Numbered from the stretch's first letter, positions 28,398 through 38,674 are shown. The stretch: 64,000 bases of DNA from an uncultured Prevotellaceae bacterium (GCA_900314755.1 OMWH01000007.1:1-64000), one strand, 5' to 3'. Program-made: numbers and translations. The notes: generated by a model not told the origin, from the letters alone.

Positions 28398-29966
28398 TTA
28401 TCTTGGATTCTTCTCTATGCCAGCGTTGATAACCTGCTGCGGCAATTGGATGGCAAGGCGAGGATCACGCACGTCCATGCTGTCAATCTTCTCAATAATC
28501 TGAGAACCATTCACACAAACACGGTGCATTTTTAAACCAAAGCGTTTCACATCAAACAAACGGTTACCCTCATGCAGCGACAAGATACGGTGTGCTGCAA
28601 TGGTTGCTTGAAGCATACTCTCCTGATCACCGTCTGAAATCGCATAATCAACTTGGATCTTCTTCTTAGGTGTCGGAGCATCTACAGTATAGTAATTGAT
28701 GTTCTTATAGAAATCAACAATCTCACTGACAGACTTCTCTGTACCTGCGCTATAGAAGCGGGTTCCCCACAGGTTCAGGTCAGCAGCGGCTTTCTCCAGG
28801 TCGTTCTTCATCACATACGCCTCAGCACGATTGATCAAGACCTCATCAGAAGTGAGTGCCGGGTACATGATATGGGGGGTACCAATACCATTGACAGCGT
28901 CAGTATACTCGAAGTACTCTGCCATCTTAGCCATAATGATCTTAGGCATACCCGTATAACGAGGGATATTAAAGTAGAAATCACCTCTTGCACCCCATGG
29001 TGTCTCTGCACAACTCTGGTTGGCAGCGATATAAGTATCATGACAATACTTATAGGCTCTGTCATAAGGACCATAGCAGCGTGCCCAGATAGAATAGGTG
29101 GTGTAGATGAGCAGGTTGGCAGGATCGTCCGCACTGGTATATGCCATTGCACGTACCTGTCCGTTAATAGCTTTTGTACCCACGGTCGCCCAGTCACGCA
29201 AGATAGCCTCAGGACTAGAGGTAAGCACCTGGTTTGCATATCTGATAACCTTGTCGTAGTTGCTCAGGTCGGGCTGAACATAATAGAGGTAGAAACGAGT
29301 GGCAAAAGCCAATGCGGCTTTCTTCGTGAAATGATACTTTGGCACGGTGATGTGCTCGTCGTTCATGATAGGCAGTGCCTCCTGGATATCCTTGTCGATA
29401 GCCGCATAGGTCTCAGCAAGCGTACCACGAGTATAGGTATCCTTATAGGACTCCTGTGTTTTTGTGACATAAGGAATACCTAAGTCAGTGTTGGCATGCG
29501 TCTGCGTATAAGCCTGACAGAAGACACTGGCAAGTACCCAATGTGCATAGGCACGGCACATCAGGGCCTCACCTTTCTGTCCCATCAGCTGCTCTTTATT
29601 CTCAGCTTTCTCTATGCTCTCCAATGCGAGATTGGCAGCAGCAATAGCTGCGTAGCATTTCTCCCATAAGGCATAGGGACTGTCACCATCAGGATCAAAG
29701 TAAGTAATATCACGCCAAAGTGCAGCCTCATCCTCTATCTTATTATAGGTTGTATAGGTGGGGTTTGCTTCCTTTGCAATATTGTCGGAGTACATCTCTG
29801 TAATATAAGCATAGTGTGCCGTAGGATATGCAGATATAAGAATAGAGCTGATGTCCGAAGTCGTGGTAATCGTAGCACGGTTGTCTGGCATTTTGTCCAA
29901 ATAGTCACCACAGGAGGTAAGACCCAGACTGAGTGCGACGATACATAATCCGAAATATTTCTTCAT
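28398..29966 (-). CDS. SusD/RagB-family lipoprotein, SusD1
   Basis: 522 aa from the ATG giving MKKYFGLCIVALSLGLTSC (lipobox Cys19). An upstream in-frame TTG at 29978 is less likely. The opening CGDYLDKMPDNRATI and the TPR-rich body fit RagB/SusD, with the C-terminal segment RLFDVKRFGLKMHRV. It lies directly downstream of SusC1. The paralogue SusD2 (45372-46997) shares the same N-terminal design (YLDKLPDDRAEI). Substrate unknown; no glycosidase is in either operon, and the neighbouring peptidases suggest peptides or glycoproteins. Confidence 0.92.
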   Translation of the reverse strand: MKKYFGLCIVALSLGLTSCGDYLDKMPDNRATITTTSDISSILISAYPTAHYAYITEMYSDNIAKEANPTYTTYNKIEDEAALWRDITYFDPDGDSPYALWEKCYAAIAAANLALESIEKAENKEQLMGQKGEALMCRAYAHWVLASVFCQAYTQTHANTDLGIPYVTKTQESYKDTYTRGTLAETYAAIDKDIQEALPIMNDEHITVPKYHFTKKAALAFATRFYLYYVQPDLSNYDKVIRYANQVLTSSPEAILRDWATVGTKAINGQVRAMAYTSADDPANLLIYTTYSIWARCYGPYDRAYKYCHDTYIAANQSCAETPWGARGDFYFNIPRYTGMPKIIMAKMAEYFEYTDAVNGIGTPHIMYPALTSDEVLINRAEAYVMKNDLEKAAADLNLWGTRFYSAGTEKSVSEIVDFYKNINYYTVDAPTPKKKIQVDYAISDGDQESMLQATIAAHRILSLHEGNRLFDVKRFGLKMHRVCVNGSQIIEKIDSMDVRDPRLAIQLPQQVINAGIEKNPR

Positions 29967-30006
29967 ATTTGTATTCAATTCTTTAATTATAAAATTTCAT
30001 TTCTTC

Positions 30007-33000
30007 TTAGATACCCACTTTCAAGGTCAGTGTGAACTGCTTAGGCATAGGAGCGGCAACACCACCGGAACGGAAGAACTCAGGATCCTGACCGTTCAGT
30101 TTCTTGTCAGCATAAATCAGGAAGAGGTTCGTAGCCTGCAACTTCAAGGAGAGGTCGGTCAAATGCAGAGGAGCAATCCACTTCTTGGGGAAGTCATAGC
30201 TCAGTGAGATCTCCTTCATGCGGATGAAGTCACCCTTGGCAACACGTGCTGAAGAGTAGTTGTAAGCATTGTAGAGAGTCTTCATATAACGGTCATTGTT
30301 TGACTGACGCGCTGTGATGAGGACAGGGATATTCGTCACATTCTCGCCACCTGCTGAAATCCATCTGTTCTTGAACTCTTTGGGAAGAGCGTCAAGGTCA
30401 CTGTATGAATTAGAGAAGACAGGGTCAAGGCGTAACACGTTACCATAGCTGTAGGTGATAAATACATTCAGCTTGAAGCCTTTGTAAGAGAACACGTTAC
30501 CGAAAGATCCCGTATATACAGGGTCTGTAGGACCTTCATATACCAGATTGTCAAGATTCTGACTCTGGAAGTCAATGTTCTCACCACTGGAGGTAATATT
30601 ACCATCCTGGTCGGTGATGACAGGAAGACCGTCAGCGTTCAGACCATTGAACTTATAAGAGAAGAGGCCACGTACAGGATATCCCTCACGGGCAAATCCC
30701 ACACCTGCTACCAGGTCAATAACAGAGCTGGTGGCATCAAGGTCGGTTACCTCATTCTTCGCCTTAGAATAAATGAAGTTGGTAGTCCAGCTGAAATCCT
30801 TCGTCTGGATATTCTTGGTGGTCAGCGTCAACTCAAGACCGTGTGACTTCATGGTTGCGACATTCGCCATCTGAATAATCTGACCGCCACCACCAGGTGT
30901 CTGAGTCGGACCAATCAGGTCGTAGTTGTTACGCTTATACCAGTCAATAGCCAAATTGATGCGGTTGTTAAGGAAACCGAAGTCTGCACCGAGGTTGAAC
31001 TCGTGTTTCTTCTCATAGGTCAGATCAGAGTTTGCAGGGTTCAGTATTCTCAGTCCAGTCTCCTGAATATTGGCTGTAGGACGATACGTGTTGAACGACA
31101 TGATCTGTACCATGGCATTACTTACAGTTGAAGGACCTGGGTCACCAGTCAGTGAATAAGTAGCCTTCAAGGTTGCGTGGGTCAGCACGTTCTTGAAAGT
31201 ATTCTTAAACCAAGGCTCCTCATGGGCGTTCCATGCACCGGAGATGTTCCATGTAGGCAACCAGCGGGCACTGGAGGACTTACCCAGACGGTTAGAGCCA
31301 TCATAACGGAAAGTTCCGTTAATGGTATAGCGTCCCTTATAAGAATAAGTGGCGTTAGCGAAGAATGCAGCGGTACGAGAGTACGTATTGACCAGGGTGT
31401 AATAATCTGTACCACCCTCCTGCATCTTCTTGAAGTACATATAGTAGAAAGAAGGAATCTCTCCCATATTGTACTGCATGCCGACACCGTCAGAAGAAGT
31501 GCTGCGGCGGTCGATACCATTGGCTTCCACACCACCGAACAGGTTCAGGATGTGTGTGTCGTTGAACGACGTAGAATAGTTGGCGGTTGCACGGAAGTCA
31601 TAGGTAAGCATTTCGCTGTTACGCTTCAGGAAGAAACCACCACGTGGCAGAATTGACTGTGGTAAGTCATACTCATCATCAGGATTGTCATAAAGGAACG
31701 GGTTACGGTCACGGATGGTGGCATCACCCATTGCACGATATGCCTCTGCCTGGTTGGATGACTCTGTTACAGTATGCTCAATACTGTTGTGAGAATACTT
31801 GACGGCACCCAGCAAAGAGAGCTCAAGACCCTTAACCGGCTTGTATTTCAACTCACCCTGGAACTTCAGGTCTGTCACATCCAGATCCATATAGTTGTTA
31901 CTCAACTCATGCAGGATGTTGAAAGGAGCATAGTTACGGGTATAGAAGGTATTGGCATCCAACGTACGTGATGTATTCATAGAGTATGAATACGGGTTGA
32001 TATCGAAGTCACGTTTCACCTCACCGAATACAGGGTCAACACTCTGGCTCAAGGTACCGGGAGCCTTCTGCTTACGATATGATCCCATCGTCACCACACT
32101 CAGTGAGACCTTTGGTGAGATGTTGTAAGTCATGTTCATGTTCGCCGTGTAACGGTTCACCTTTGACTGCTTGTACCATCCTGGGTCAACCATGGCGGAA
32201 ACAGATCCATAGAACTGTACCTTATCCGTACCTGCTGATACACTTACGGAGTGGTTGTGCGAGATAGCGGTAGAGAACAACTGGTCGAACCAGTCGGTAT
32301 TACGATACTCAGCGTCCTTAAGATAAGCACTCTGTGCTTCCTTGGTATTGGCAAGGAGGAAGGTGCCTGTCTCAGGGTTGTAAGTGTTCATCAGCTGATA
32401 CATCTTACCATACACACCACTGTTAGAGGCACGGTAAGTATCAGAGAAGTTCAGCCAACCTTTTTGCTGCATCTCCTTATAAACACCCATCTGCTCCTGA
32501 GAGTTCATGATGTTAAACTCTCTGTAAGAGGGAATGAGACGCATAGAATATTCACCAGTATAACTGATCTTGCTATGACCAGCACGTCCCTTCTTGGTGG
32601 TAACGACAATCACACCAGCCATGGCACGGGCACCATAGATAGAGGTAGCACTACCGTCCTTCAGGATCTGGAATGACTCGATATCGTCGGAGTTCAAACC
32701 AGAGATCGCACTGGAGATCAAGGTCTCGGCATCACCAGAAGACAGGTCGTCGGCACTGACATCGGTCACATCCTCCATACGGACTCCATCAACCACCCAC
32801 AGGGGCTTGGAGTTACCATAGATAGAGGTGGCACCACGCACACGGATCTTTGGAGCTGTACCGAAGGTACCACTGACGTTCTGCACGCTGACACCGGCAG
32901 AACGACCTTCCAGTGAGCGGGAGATATCAGCCACACCATTGATGATAGCATCAGATGCACTCACTTTGTCTGATGCACCAGTAAACAGTCGCTTGTCCAC

Positions 33001-33300
33001 TTTCTGCATACCTGTGACAACCACTTCCTCAAGGGCTGCACTGGGTTGCAACGTGATGGTCATACCGTTCTTAGGAGTCACTGTCTGAGACTCCAGACCA
33101 ATATAGCTCACTACAATCTTCTTACCCGAGGGCACGTTGATCGTGAAGTGACCATCGGCATCCGTTACCGTACCTGCCTTCTGTCCCTGCACCAGGACGG
33201 TAGCACCGATGATGGGCTGGTTGTCCTCGCCAGAGATAACGGTACCAGTAACTTTTGTCTGGGCAAATGCCATTCCTAAACTGAGGAACAGACATGCCAT
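30007..33300 (-). CDS. SusC-family TonB-dependent transporter, SusC1 (currently promoter-linked)
   Basis: 1097 aa. CarboxypepD_reg-like domain (TKVTGTVISGEDNQPIIGATV), plug (LEEVVVTGMQKVDKRLFTGA, PLWVVDGVRMEDV, GARAMAGVIVVTTKKG) and barrel ending FTLTLKVGI. It starts at MACLFLSLGMAFAQ. An in-frame TAG inside the upstream inverted repeat rules out an earlier start. Compared with SusC2 and SusC3 (MEKRL...), the first codons are missing, so the signal peptide lacks its basic N-region. The ATG is 5 bases after the inverted repeat at 33305-33342, behind a strong promoter. It is closely similar to SusC2 along its whole length. Confidence 0.93.
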   Translation of the reverse strand: MACLFLSLGMAFAQTKVTGTVISGEDNQPIIGATVLVQGQKAGTVTDADGHFTINVPSGKKIVVSYIGLESQTVTPKNGMTITLQPSAALEEVVVTGMQKVDKRLFTGASDKVSASDAIINGVADISRSLEGRSAGVSVQNVSGTFGTAPKIRVRGATSIYGNSKPLWVVDGVRMEDVTDVSADDLSSGDAETLISSAISGLNSDDIESFQILKDGSATSIYGARAMAGVIVVTTKKGRAGHSKISYTGEYSMRLIPSYREFNIMNSQEQMGVYKEMQQKGWLNFSDTYRASNSGVYGKMYQLMNTYNPETGTFLLANTKEAQSAYLKDAEYRNTDWFDQLFSTAISHNHSVSVSAGTDKVQFYGSVSAMVDPGWYKQSKVNRYTANMNMTYNISPKVSLSVVTMGSYRKQKAPGTLSQSVDPVFGEVKRDFDINPYSYSMNTSRTLDANTFYTRNYAPFNILHELSNNYMDLDVTDLKFQGELKYKPVKGLELSLLGAVKYSHNSIEHTVTESSNQAEAYRAMGDATIRDRNPFLYDNPDDEYDLPQSILPRGGFFLKRNSEMLTYDFRATANYSTSFNDTHILNLFGGVEANGIDRRSTSSDGVGMQYNMGEIPSFYYMYFKKMQEGGTDYYTLVNTYSRTAAFFANATYSYKGRYTINGTFRYDGSNRLGKSSSARWLPTWNISGAWNAHEEPWFKNTFKNVLTHATLKATYSLTGDPGPSTVSNAMVQIMSFNTYRPTANIQETGLRILNPANSDLTYEKKHEFNLGADFGFLNNRINLAIDWYKRNNYDLIGPTQTPGGGGQIIQMANVATMKSHGLELTLTTKNIQTKDFSWTTNFIYSKAKNEVTDLDATSSVIDLVAGVGFAREGYPVRGLFSYKFNGLNADGLPVITDQDGNITSSGENIDFQSQNLDNLVYEGPTDPVYTGSFGNVFSYKGFKLNVFITYSYGNVLRLDPVFSNSYSDLDALPKEFKNRWISAGGENVTNIPVLITARQSNNDRYMKTLYNAYNYSSARVAKGDFIRMKEISLSYDFPKKWIAPLHLTDLSLKLQATNLFLIYADKKLNGQDPEFFRSGGVAAPMPKQFTLTLKVGI

Positions 33301-33304
33301 AAAC

Positions 33305-33342
33305 TTTTGTAGTATATGTATCTACACCTCCCCGCAAGAGGT
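33305..33342 (-). repeat. Left inverted repeat of the putative SusCD switch (IR-L)
   Basis: Read on the minus strand this matches 42014-42051 on the plus strand at 37 of 38 bases. It begins ACCTCTTGCGGGGAGGTGTA, differs at the next base (G here, C in IR-R) and continues ATACATATACTACAAAA. A small dyad ACCTC/GAGGT with a 7-base centre could be the recombinase core site. It lies between the SusC1 promoter and the SusC1 start. Confidence 0.9.
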
Positions 33343-33359
33343 CGGCACACAAGATTTTG

Positions 33360-33391
33360 CAAAATTACAACAATTATTCACAATCCGCAAA
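33360..33391 (-). promoter_or_regulatory. SusC1 promoter, inside the invertible segment
   Basis: TTTG (33391-33388), a 20-base spacer and TAATTTTG (33367-33360) on the minus strand. The surrounding bases (ATTGTGAATAATTGTTGTA) are almost identical to the SusC3 promoter at 38289-38320. Transcription should start near 33352 and run through IR-L into SusC1. No equivalent exists next to SusC2. Confidence 0.8.
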
Positions 33392-33499
33392 TAAATTTTA
33401 TAAAAACGTGTCATTTTAAGCCAAAATTTAACAATTCAGCCCCCTTTTCTTCCATTTTGGTGCATTTTTATGCCAAAAAGTTCCGAATTGATAAATAAA

Positions 33500-33532
33500 A
33501 ATCGGGATGTCCCGTCTTGGAGCATCCCGATT
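33500..33532 (-). terminator. Terminator of the SusCD-3 operon
   Basis: A 10-bp stem, AATCGGGATG (33500-33509) with CATCCCGATT (33523-33532). On the minus strand it is followed by TTTTATTTATC. It separates SusD3 from the SusC1 promoter. Confidence 0.8.
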
Positions 33533-33557
33533 CTTTATATATTAATAAGGTGTAGGA

Positions 33558-35045
33558 TTAGCGGGAACCACCTGCCCACCAAACATTCTCTGTGAAGATA
33601 TAGTTACCAGCCTCACTGCCTTTACCGAAGGCATCAGCAATGTTAGGATTCGACTGGACATCGCTCTCACCGTAAGGCAAGCGCAGCGGCCAGCGGTTTC
33701 CTGCACTGGAAGTGTTGTTGGGGTTCGTCAGTTCGACAGGATAGCCGCCATCGACATAGTTGCAACGACGGATGTCATTGTAAGTCTCAATCTGCTCATC
33801 ACGAGTCTGAGCGATATACTTCTGAATCAGGATCTCCTTCAATGGGTCTGCATCAAACAATGGCTGGATACCTGCGAGGTAGTCGGTAATCTCCTGTTCT
33901 GTGATGGCAGGAGTATATACGGCACCTGTCGCAGAGTAGTCCTCCATAGATGCGACAACACCCAGCTGGAACTCTGCAGAAGCATCCTGACCCAGGCGAG
34001 CCTTAGCCTCAGCGATGATGAAATACAGCTCAGACTTGCTGAACAAGTGCAGATAGGCAGCACCGTTGTCAAGCCACTGCGGAACATTGACCACCTCGGT
34101 AGCCATCGCCAACTCCTGATCACCAGGCTCAGCGACAACGTCACCTCCCCAGTAGTCGATGTTATAGATAGCCTCACGTGGGTCATCACGATCCAGCATC
34201 AGGTTATCAACAGTCGTGCAGGAACCATTATACTCACGGCTCCAGAAATAAGCAGACCAAGCGTTATCGGCAGTCACACCGTTGAACACATCAAGGGTAG
34301 CACCTGTGAAACCAGCGTCAAGAGCAGCCTCAGCCTCAGTGATCACCTCACTCAGCACGCTGCTGTTACGACCCATGGTGTGCAACAGGTAACGAGCCTT
34401 CAGGGCATGGGCAAAGCCAATCCACTGGTCAAGGTCACCCTTGAAGATGATATCCTGTGAACCGGCATTCTTCTCACCAGCCTCGAAGTTAGCGATAGCA
34501 GCATCCAATAGGTCAAAGATTGCCTTGTAGATATCCTCCTGCTTGTCAATCTTCGGAGCAGAGATATTCTGGAAGCACTCTGAGAAAGGAACATCTCCGT
34601 GCAGGTCAGTCAGCACGCCCCAGTTAAGGGCAGACAGTGTCTGTGCCATACCCAGCACATCAGCCTGTCCCTCGCTGACACCACCCTCGCCACACTTCTC
34701 GATAATCTGGTAGAGGTTGAAGAGGTTCAGATAGGTAGCGTTCCACTCGTTGTTGAAGGTCGCAGCTGCAGCAGTCTCACCAATGTTGCGGAGCTCAGCA
34801 TTCTTCAGCTGATTGTTACCTGTACCGAAAATCTGCTCCGTGTAACTTGACACATACCAGGCGTATGATCCGTTGACAACGGAATAAGCGGTGGCAACCT
34901 CAGCATCGGTAATCTGATATTTAGCATCCACAGCGGCAGCAGCCGGATGTGCCTTGTCTTCATTGATCCTGTCCATCATATCCTCCGAACAAGACATCAT
35001 CAGCAATGAAGTCAGTGATGCGGCAAATAAATATTTCATTTTCAT
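33558..35045 (-). CDS. SusD-like lipoprotein (SusD_2 type), SusD3
   Basis: 495 aa. Lipobox LMMSC (Cys19). The body (YTEQIFGTGNNQLKNAELRNI, LSALNWGVLTDLHGDVPFSE) fits the second SusD subfamily (SusD/RagB nutrient-binding lipoproteins), which differs from SusD1 and SusD2. It follows SusC3 by 24 bases and ends before a terminator. The pair lies wholly inside the segment between IR-L and IR-R, so inversion would carry it along with its own promoter intact. Substrate unknown. Confidence 0.88.
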   Translation of the reverse strand: MKMKYLFAASLTSLLMMSCSEDMMDRINEDKAHPAAAAVDAKYQITDAEVATAYSVVNGSYAWYVSSYTEQIFGTGNNQLKNAELRNIGETAAAATFNNEWNATYLNLFNLYQIIEKCGEGGVSEGQADVLGMAQTLSALNWGVLTDLHGDVPFSECFQNISAPKIDKQEDIYKAIFDLLDAAIANFEAGEKNAGSQDIIFKGDLDQWIGFAHALKARYLLHTMGRNSSVLSEVITEAEAALDAGFTGATLDVFNGVTADNAWSAYFWSREYNGSCTTVDNLMLDRDDPREAIYNIDYWGGDVVAEPGDQELAMATEVVNVPQWLDNGAAYLHLFSKSELYFIIAEAKARLGQDASAEFQLGVVASMEDYSATGAVYTPAITEQEITDYLAGIQPLFDADPLKEILIQKYIAQTRDEQIETYNDIRRCNYVDGGYPVELTNPNNTSSAGNRWPLRLPYGESDVQSNPNIADAFGKGSEAGNYIFTENVWWAGGSR

Positions 35046-35069
35046 ATTGCTATTCTTTCGTTAATGTGT

Positions 35070-38000
35070 TTAGAATGTGATCTTGAAACCACCACCGAAG
35101 CTGGAGGTGTTAGGAATAGAGAAGCGCTCGAAATAACCACTCATGTTACCGTTACCCTGAGAGCTCTCAGGATCGAGGTCCGGCATCTTAGCCCATACCA
35201 GTACGTTACGTGCGAACCCGAAGACAGAGATGTCGAAATTACCCAGACGGGGCAGCTGATAGCTCAGTGTCAGGTCGCGCATCTTGACATAGCTCATGTC
35301 GAAGATACCTGCCTCTGTGATTTCGTTATATGCCATATAGTACTCGGTCTTGTCCACCTCCTTGGTGTTCTTCTGTCCGGTAGCCTCGTCGATACCGTCG
35401 GCAACCATGGTGCCCTCACGGTAGTTGAGAGACTCCTTGGAAGCACCGAAGTAGTTCATCGTCAGGATAGTACCATTGTACATCTTACCACCCTTCTGCC
35501 AGTCGAAGGTAGCAGCGAGGGTCAGTCTCTTATAACGAGCCTTCAGGTTGAAGCCCATATTGAAGTCAGGAGTACACTCACCCAGGTTCTCACTACCGGC
35601 TGTAGGCTGAGGCAGACCGTCGGCAAGCAACAGTTGTCCGTCCTCTGTGCGCTTGAAGGCGACACCATAGATGTTAGGATAGGTACTGCCGGCCTGGGCA
35701 CGGACCTGTGGCTCTACGAAACCACCGAGCATGATGCTCTCCACACCCTCGGCGAGTTCCTTTACCTTACTCTTATAAGAGGTGAAGTTGATACCGAGGT
35801 TCACGTCGTAGTCTTTCTCCTGCAGGATAGCAGCGTTGACAGACAACTCATGAGCCCATGTCGTCATACGACCGGCATTGGTACGCAGATACTGGTAACC
35901 GGTAGAACCAGCGGTAGGTACGTCGAAAATCTGGTCTTTCACGTCCTGATAGCTGGCGGTATACTCGAAGCGCAGACGGTTGCTGAAGAAGTTCAGGTCA
36001 GCACCGAACTCCCAGTTGGTGGTGTTCTGTGGCTTCAGGTTCTCGTCAAACTTCACATAGTACGGAGTATAAGAGGTAGCTCCACCAATAGGATAGCTGA
36101 TAGGAGTATAGACATACATACCACTTCCATAAGTAGGTACATAGTAATAGTTATTATAGTACTGACCAGCCTGTCCTACCTGTGCGAACGAAGCACGCAA
36201 CTTACCATAAGAGAGGATCTTGTTGCCCTTCAGACCGGGAAGCTCTGTGAATATCCAGCCCAGTGATACGGAAGGATAGAAGAACGAGCGGTTGTTACGT
36301 GGCATGGTAGACACCTTATCGTTACGTCCTGTAACGATCAGGAACACCTGGTCTTTCCATGTCAGAGATGCCTGACCAAAGAAACCGATGGTACGCTCCT
36401 TGGCATGATAGCTCTCCCAGTAGTCCATGCTGGTGGCATTACGCATGATGGGCTGACCATACCACAGAAGTCCGGAAGCGTCATAGTCCCAGTGACGGCT
36501 GTTGTCGTGGTTGAACTCATTACCCAGCATGAAGCCGAAGTCCCACTCTCTGTCCTTACCCCACTGTGCCGTGAAGTTGATGGTGAACAGGTTATTGAAG
36601 ATGGTGCGCTTGACACCGAAGTCCTCTACCTCACCCTTGGTGTTATAGGCAGAACCCAGCTCAGCGATAGTCTCATTGCTGGTGGTATAGGTATCGATAC
36701 CAGCCTGCTCACGGAAGGTCAGCTTATAGTTGTCGCCCCAGTTCAGTTTCGGGCTGAACTCTAAATAGGCATTACCGAACACACGGTTGGTGTGCTGATA
36801 GAACTGGTCGTTGTCTGCCCACCAGTAAGGGTTGTTGAAGTTGGTGGAGCGGAACAGGATCTGACTGGTAGGCTCACCGGGAACATGGGTAGGTGTTCCT
36901 TTCAGGTTATACTCAGCAGGAGCGGAATATACCACGTTGATGACACCGTTGTTAGCACCAGGAGCGGAGTTGATGGACACAGAGCTGTAGTTTGCTGAGA
37001 AACCGGTCTTCCACTGGTCGTTAATCTCATAGTCAACAGCGCCACGAGCACCAGTACGCATCATTTTCGTGCTGGGGACGATACCCTGCTGATAGGTGTC
37101 ACTGATACTGAACGAGTAACCCAGTTTCTCCTTCTTCTGAGAGATGTTCAGGGTTGAGTTCTGTGTGAAACCAGTACGGAAGAAGTCACTTACGTTGTCA
37201 TAAGTCTGTGGGGTTACCCAACCGTCCAGACCTGCTTTCTCGTACTTAGGATTATAATACTGTCCGGGATGCCCCTGACTGTTTCCGCCATAGGTGGGAT
37301 CATCGGGCAATGAAGAGATCTTGGGACCCCAAGACATAGAGGAGTTGGGGTTATAAGTACCATAAGCCCCCTGTGCATACTCTTTCTGGTGCTCGTACTT
37401 GCGGCTGACCGTCTGGGCACTCAGGTCGGTAGAGAAGGTGATGACAGGCTTCTGGGTGTTCTTGCGACCACGCTTGGTGGTGATGACAACAACACCGTTA
37501 GAGGCACGGATACCATACAGGGCTGACGCTGCCTGACCCTTCAGGATGTTGATGGACTCAATATCCTCGGGGTTGATATCGATGCTACGGTTGGCAAAGT
37601 CAGAACCTGTTACTGAATTTAAGGTAGAGAAGTCCGGGTCAGAAGCGATAGGCATACCGTCCACCACATACAAAGGAGCATTGTTGCCGTCGAATGAACG
37701 GGCGCCACGGATCTGGATCTGGGTAGAGGCACCTGGGGTACCGGAAGAGGTACGGATGTCCACACCAGTCAGTTTACCTTGCAGGGCACTACCGATAGAG
37801 GAGGTACCCACTTTGTTCAGGTCGTCGGCACTCAACTCCTGAATGGCATAGCCGACGGACTTCTTCTGACGGGTAAGACCCATTGCCGTTACCACAATCT
37901 CGTCCAGATTAGTATCACCACTGCGCAATACGATACGCATGTTAGGACGTGCACTTATCTCCAGCGGCTCCATACCCACATAGGTGAAGCGAAGCTGTGA

Positions 38001-38204
38001 TTTTCCCGCAGGGACAGTCAGCGAGAACTGACCGTTAGAATCCGTTACGGTACCGATGTTTGTACCGACAACGAGAACAGAGGCACCGATAACGGGCTCG
38101 TTGTCCTCTTGGTAAACAACGGTTCCACTAACCTTAGTTTGTGCCAGTGCCATTCCCATACTTAGGAACAGGCAGGCAAAAAAAGTCATTAGCCTTTTTT
38201 CCAT
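35070..38204 (-). CDS. SusC-family TonB-dependent transporter, SusC3
   Basis: 1044 aa. Complete signal peptide (MEKRLMTFFACLFLSMGMALAQ), CarboxypepD_reg-like domain (TKVSGTVVYQEDNEPVIGASV), plug (LDEIVVTAMGLTRQKKSVGYA, PLYVVDGMPI, ASALYGIRASNGVVVITTKRG) and barrel ending GGGFKITF. Its N-terminus shows what an intact SusC of this group looks like and exposes the losses in SusC1 and SusC2. The rest of the protein is clearly more divergent. It has its own promoter at 38289-38320 and its partner is SusD3. Confidence 0.94.
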   Translation of the reverse strand: MEKRLMTFFACLFLSMGMALAQTKVSGTVVYQEDNEPVIGASVLVVGTNIGTVTDSNGQFSLTVPAGKSQLRFTYVGMEPLEISARPNMRIVLRSGDTNLDEIVVTAMGLTRQKKSVGYAIQELSADDLNKVGTSSIGSALQGKLTGVDIRTSSGTPGASTQIQIRGARSFDGNNAPLYVVDGMPIASDPDFSTLNSVTGSDFANRSIDINPEDIESINILKGQAASALYGIRASNGVVVITTKRGRKNTQKPVITFSTDLSAQTVSRKYEHQKEYAQGAYGTYNPNSSMSWGPKISSLPDDPTYGGNSQGHPGQYYNPKYEKAGLDGWVTPQTYDNVSDFFRTGFTQNSTLNISQKKEKLGYSFSISDTYQQGIVPSTKMMRTGARGAVDYEINDQWKTGFSANYSSVSINSAPGANNGVINVVYSAPAEYNLKGTPTHVPGEPTSQILFRSTNFNNPYWWADNDQFYQHTNRVFGNAYLEFSPKLNWGDNYKLTFREQAGIDTYTTSNETIAELGSAYNTKGEVEDFGVKRTIFNNLFTINFTAQWGKDREWDFGFMLGNEFNHDNSRHWDYDASGLLWYGQPIMRNATSMDYWESYHAKERTIGFFGQASLTWKDQVFLIVTGRNDKVSTMPRNNRSFFYPSVSLGWIFTELPGLKGNKILSYGKLRASFAQVGQAGQYYNNYYYVPTYGSGMYVYTPISYPIGGATSYTPYYVKFDENLKPQNTTNWEFGADLNFFSNRLRFEYTASYQDVKDQIFDVPTAGSTGYQYLRTNAGRMTTWAHELSVNAAILQEKDYDVNLGINFTSYKSKVKELAEGVESIMLGGFVEPQVRAQAGSTYPNIYGVAFKRTEDGQLLLADGLPQPTAGSENLGECTPDFNMGFNLKARYKRLTLAATFDWQKGGKMYNGTILTMNYFGASKESLNYREGTMVADGIDEATGQKNTKEVDKTEYYMAYNEITEAGIFDMSYVKMRDLTLSYQLPRLGNFDISVFGFARNVLVWAKMPDLDPESSQGNGNMSGYFERFSIPNTSSFGGGFKITF

Positions 38205-38288
38205 AAATACTATCAGTTTAATATAATAATTGAGTTGTATCTCTCTTTACCTTTCTCTAATATCAGCGAACATACCAGCTATGGGCTG

Positions 38289-38320
38289 CAAAAATACAAC
38301 AATTATTCACAATTCGCAAA
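38289..38320 (-). promoter_or_regulatory. SusC3 promoter
   Basis: TTTG (38320-38317), a 20-base spacer and TATTTTTG (38296-38289). The spacer is nearly identical to that of the SusC1 promoter. The leader is about 80 bases. Confidence 0.75.
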
Positions 38321-38485
38321 TAATTTTATTAAAAATTCTTCTAATGGTGCCGTTTTTTAACTTTTCCACCCCGCTTCTCGTACACTTTATTACAAAAAAA
38401 CGCAAAAAGTTTCCAAAGTGCAACTGCCATGACATTATGTTTTAATAGTAATATAATAATAATGTACGCGCGCGAAAGAAATCCC

Positions 38486-38581
38486 TACATAAAGTTTTTT
38501 ACCCTTGCAACCGTTGCCACCTTGCAACACGACCTGAAAATCAGACATTTAGATGTGGCAACGAAGTGGCAAGGGTGACAA
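38486..38581 (-). repeat. 96-bp foldable repeat element, copy B
   Basis: Same length as copy A and aligned without gaps on the minus strand. It keeps the pairing GTTGCCAC with GTGGCAAC and CCCTTGC with GCAAGGG. The outer side is flanked by a CGCGCGCG run (38468-38474), similar to the GC run next to copy A. It is oriented outward, away from the VapE-like gene. Confidence 0.88.
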
Positions 38582-38618
38582 CGTTTCGCATTTTTGTACA
38601 TTTTTAGGGGTGTTTTTC

Positions 38619-38649
38619 TTGCATTTCCACTTATTTTTTTGTATCTTTG
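38619..38649 (+). promoter_or_regulatory. Upstream promoter of the VapE-like gene (P1)
   Basis: TTG (38619-38621), a 20-base spacer and TATCTTTG (38642-38649). The start of the transcript would run into a small hairpin (CTTCGCCGAAG, 38651-38661) and then a second hairpin. Confidence 0.55.
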
Positions 38650-38674
38650 GCTTCGCCGAAGTTACTTAGCACTC

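Noticed and set aside
35064..36266. A 400-codon plus-strand ORF opposite SusC3
   Set aside because: It lies wholly antisense to a clear TonB-dependent transporter and its composition is that of a shadow frame.
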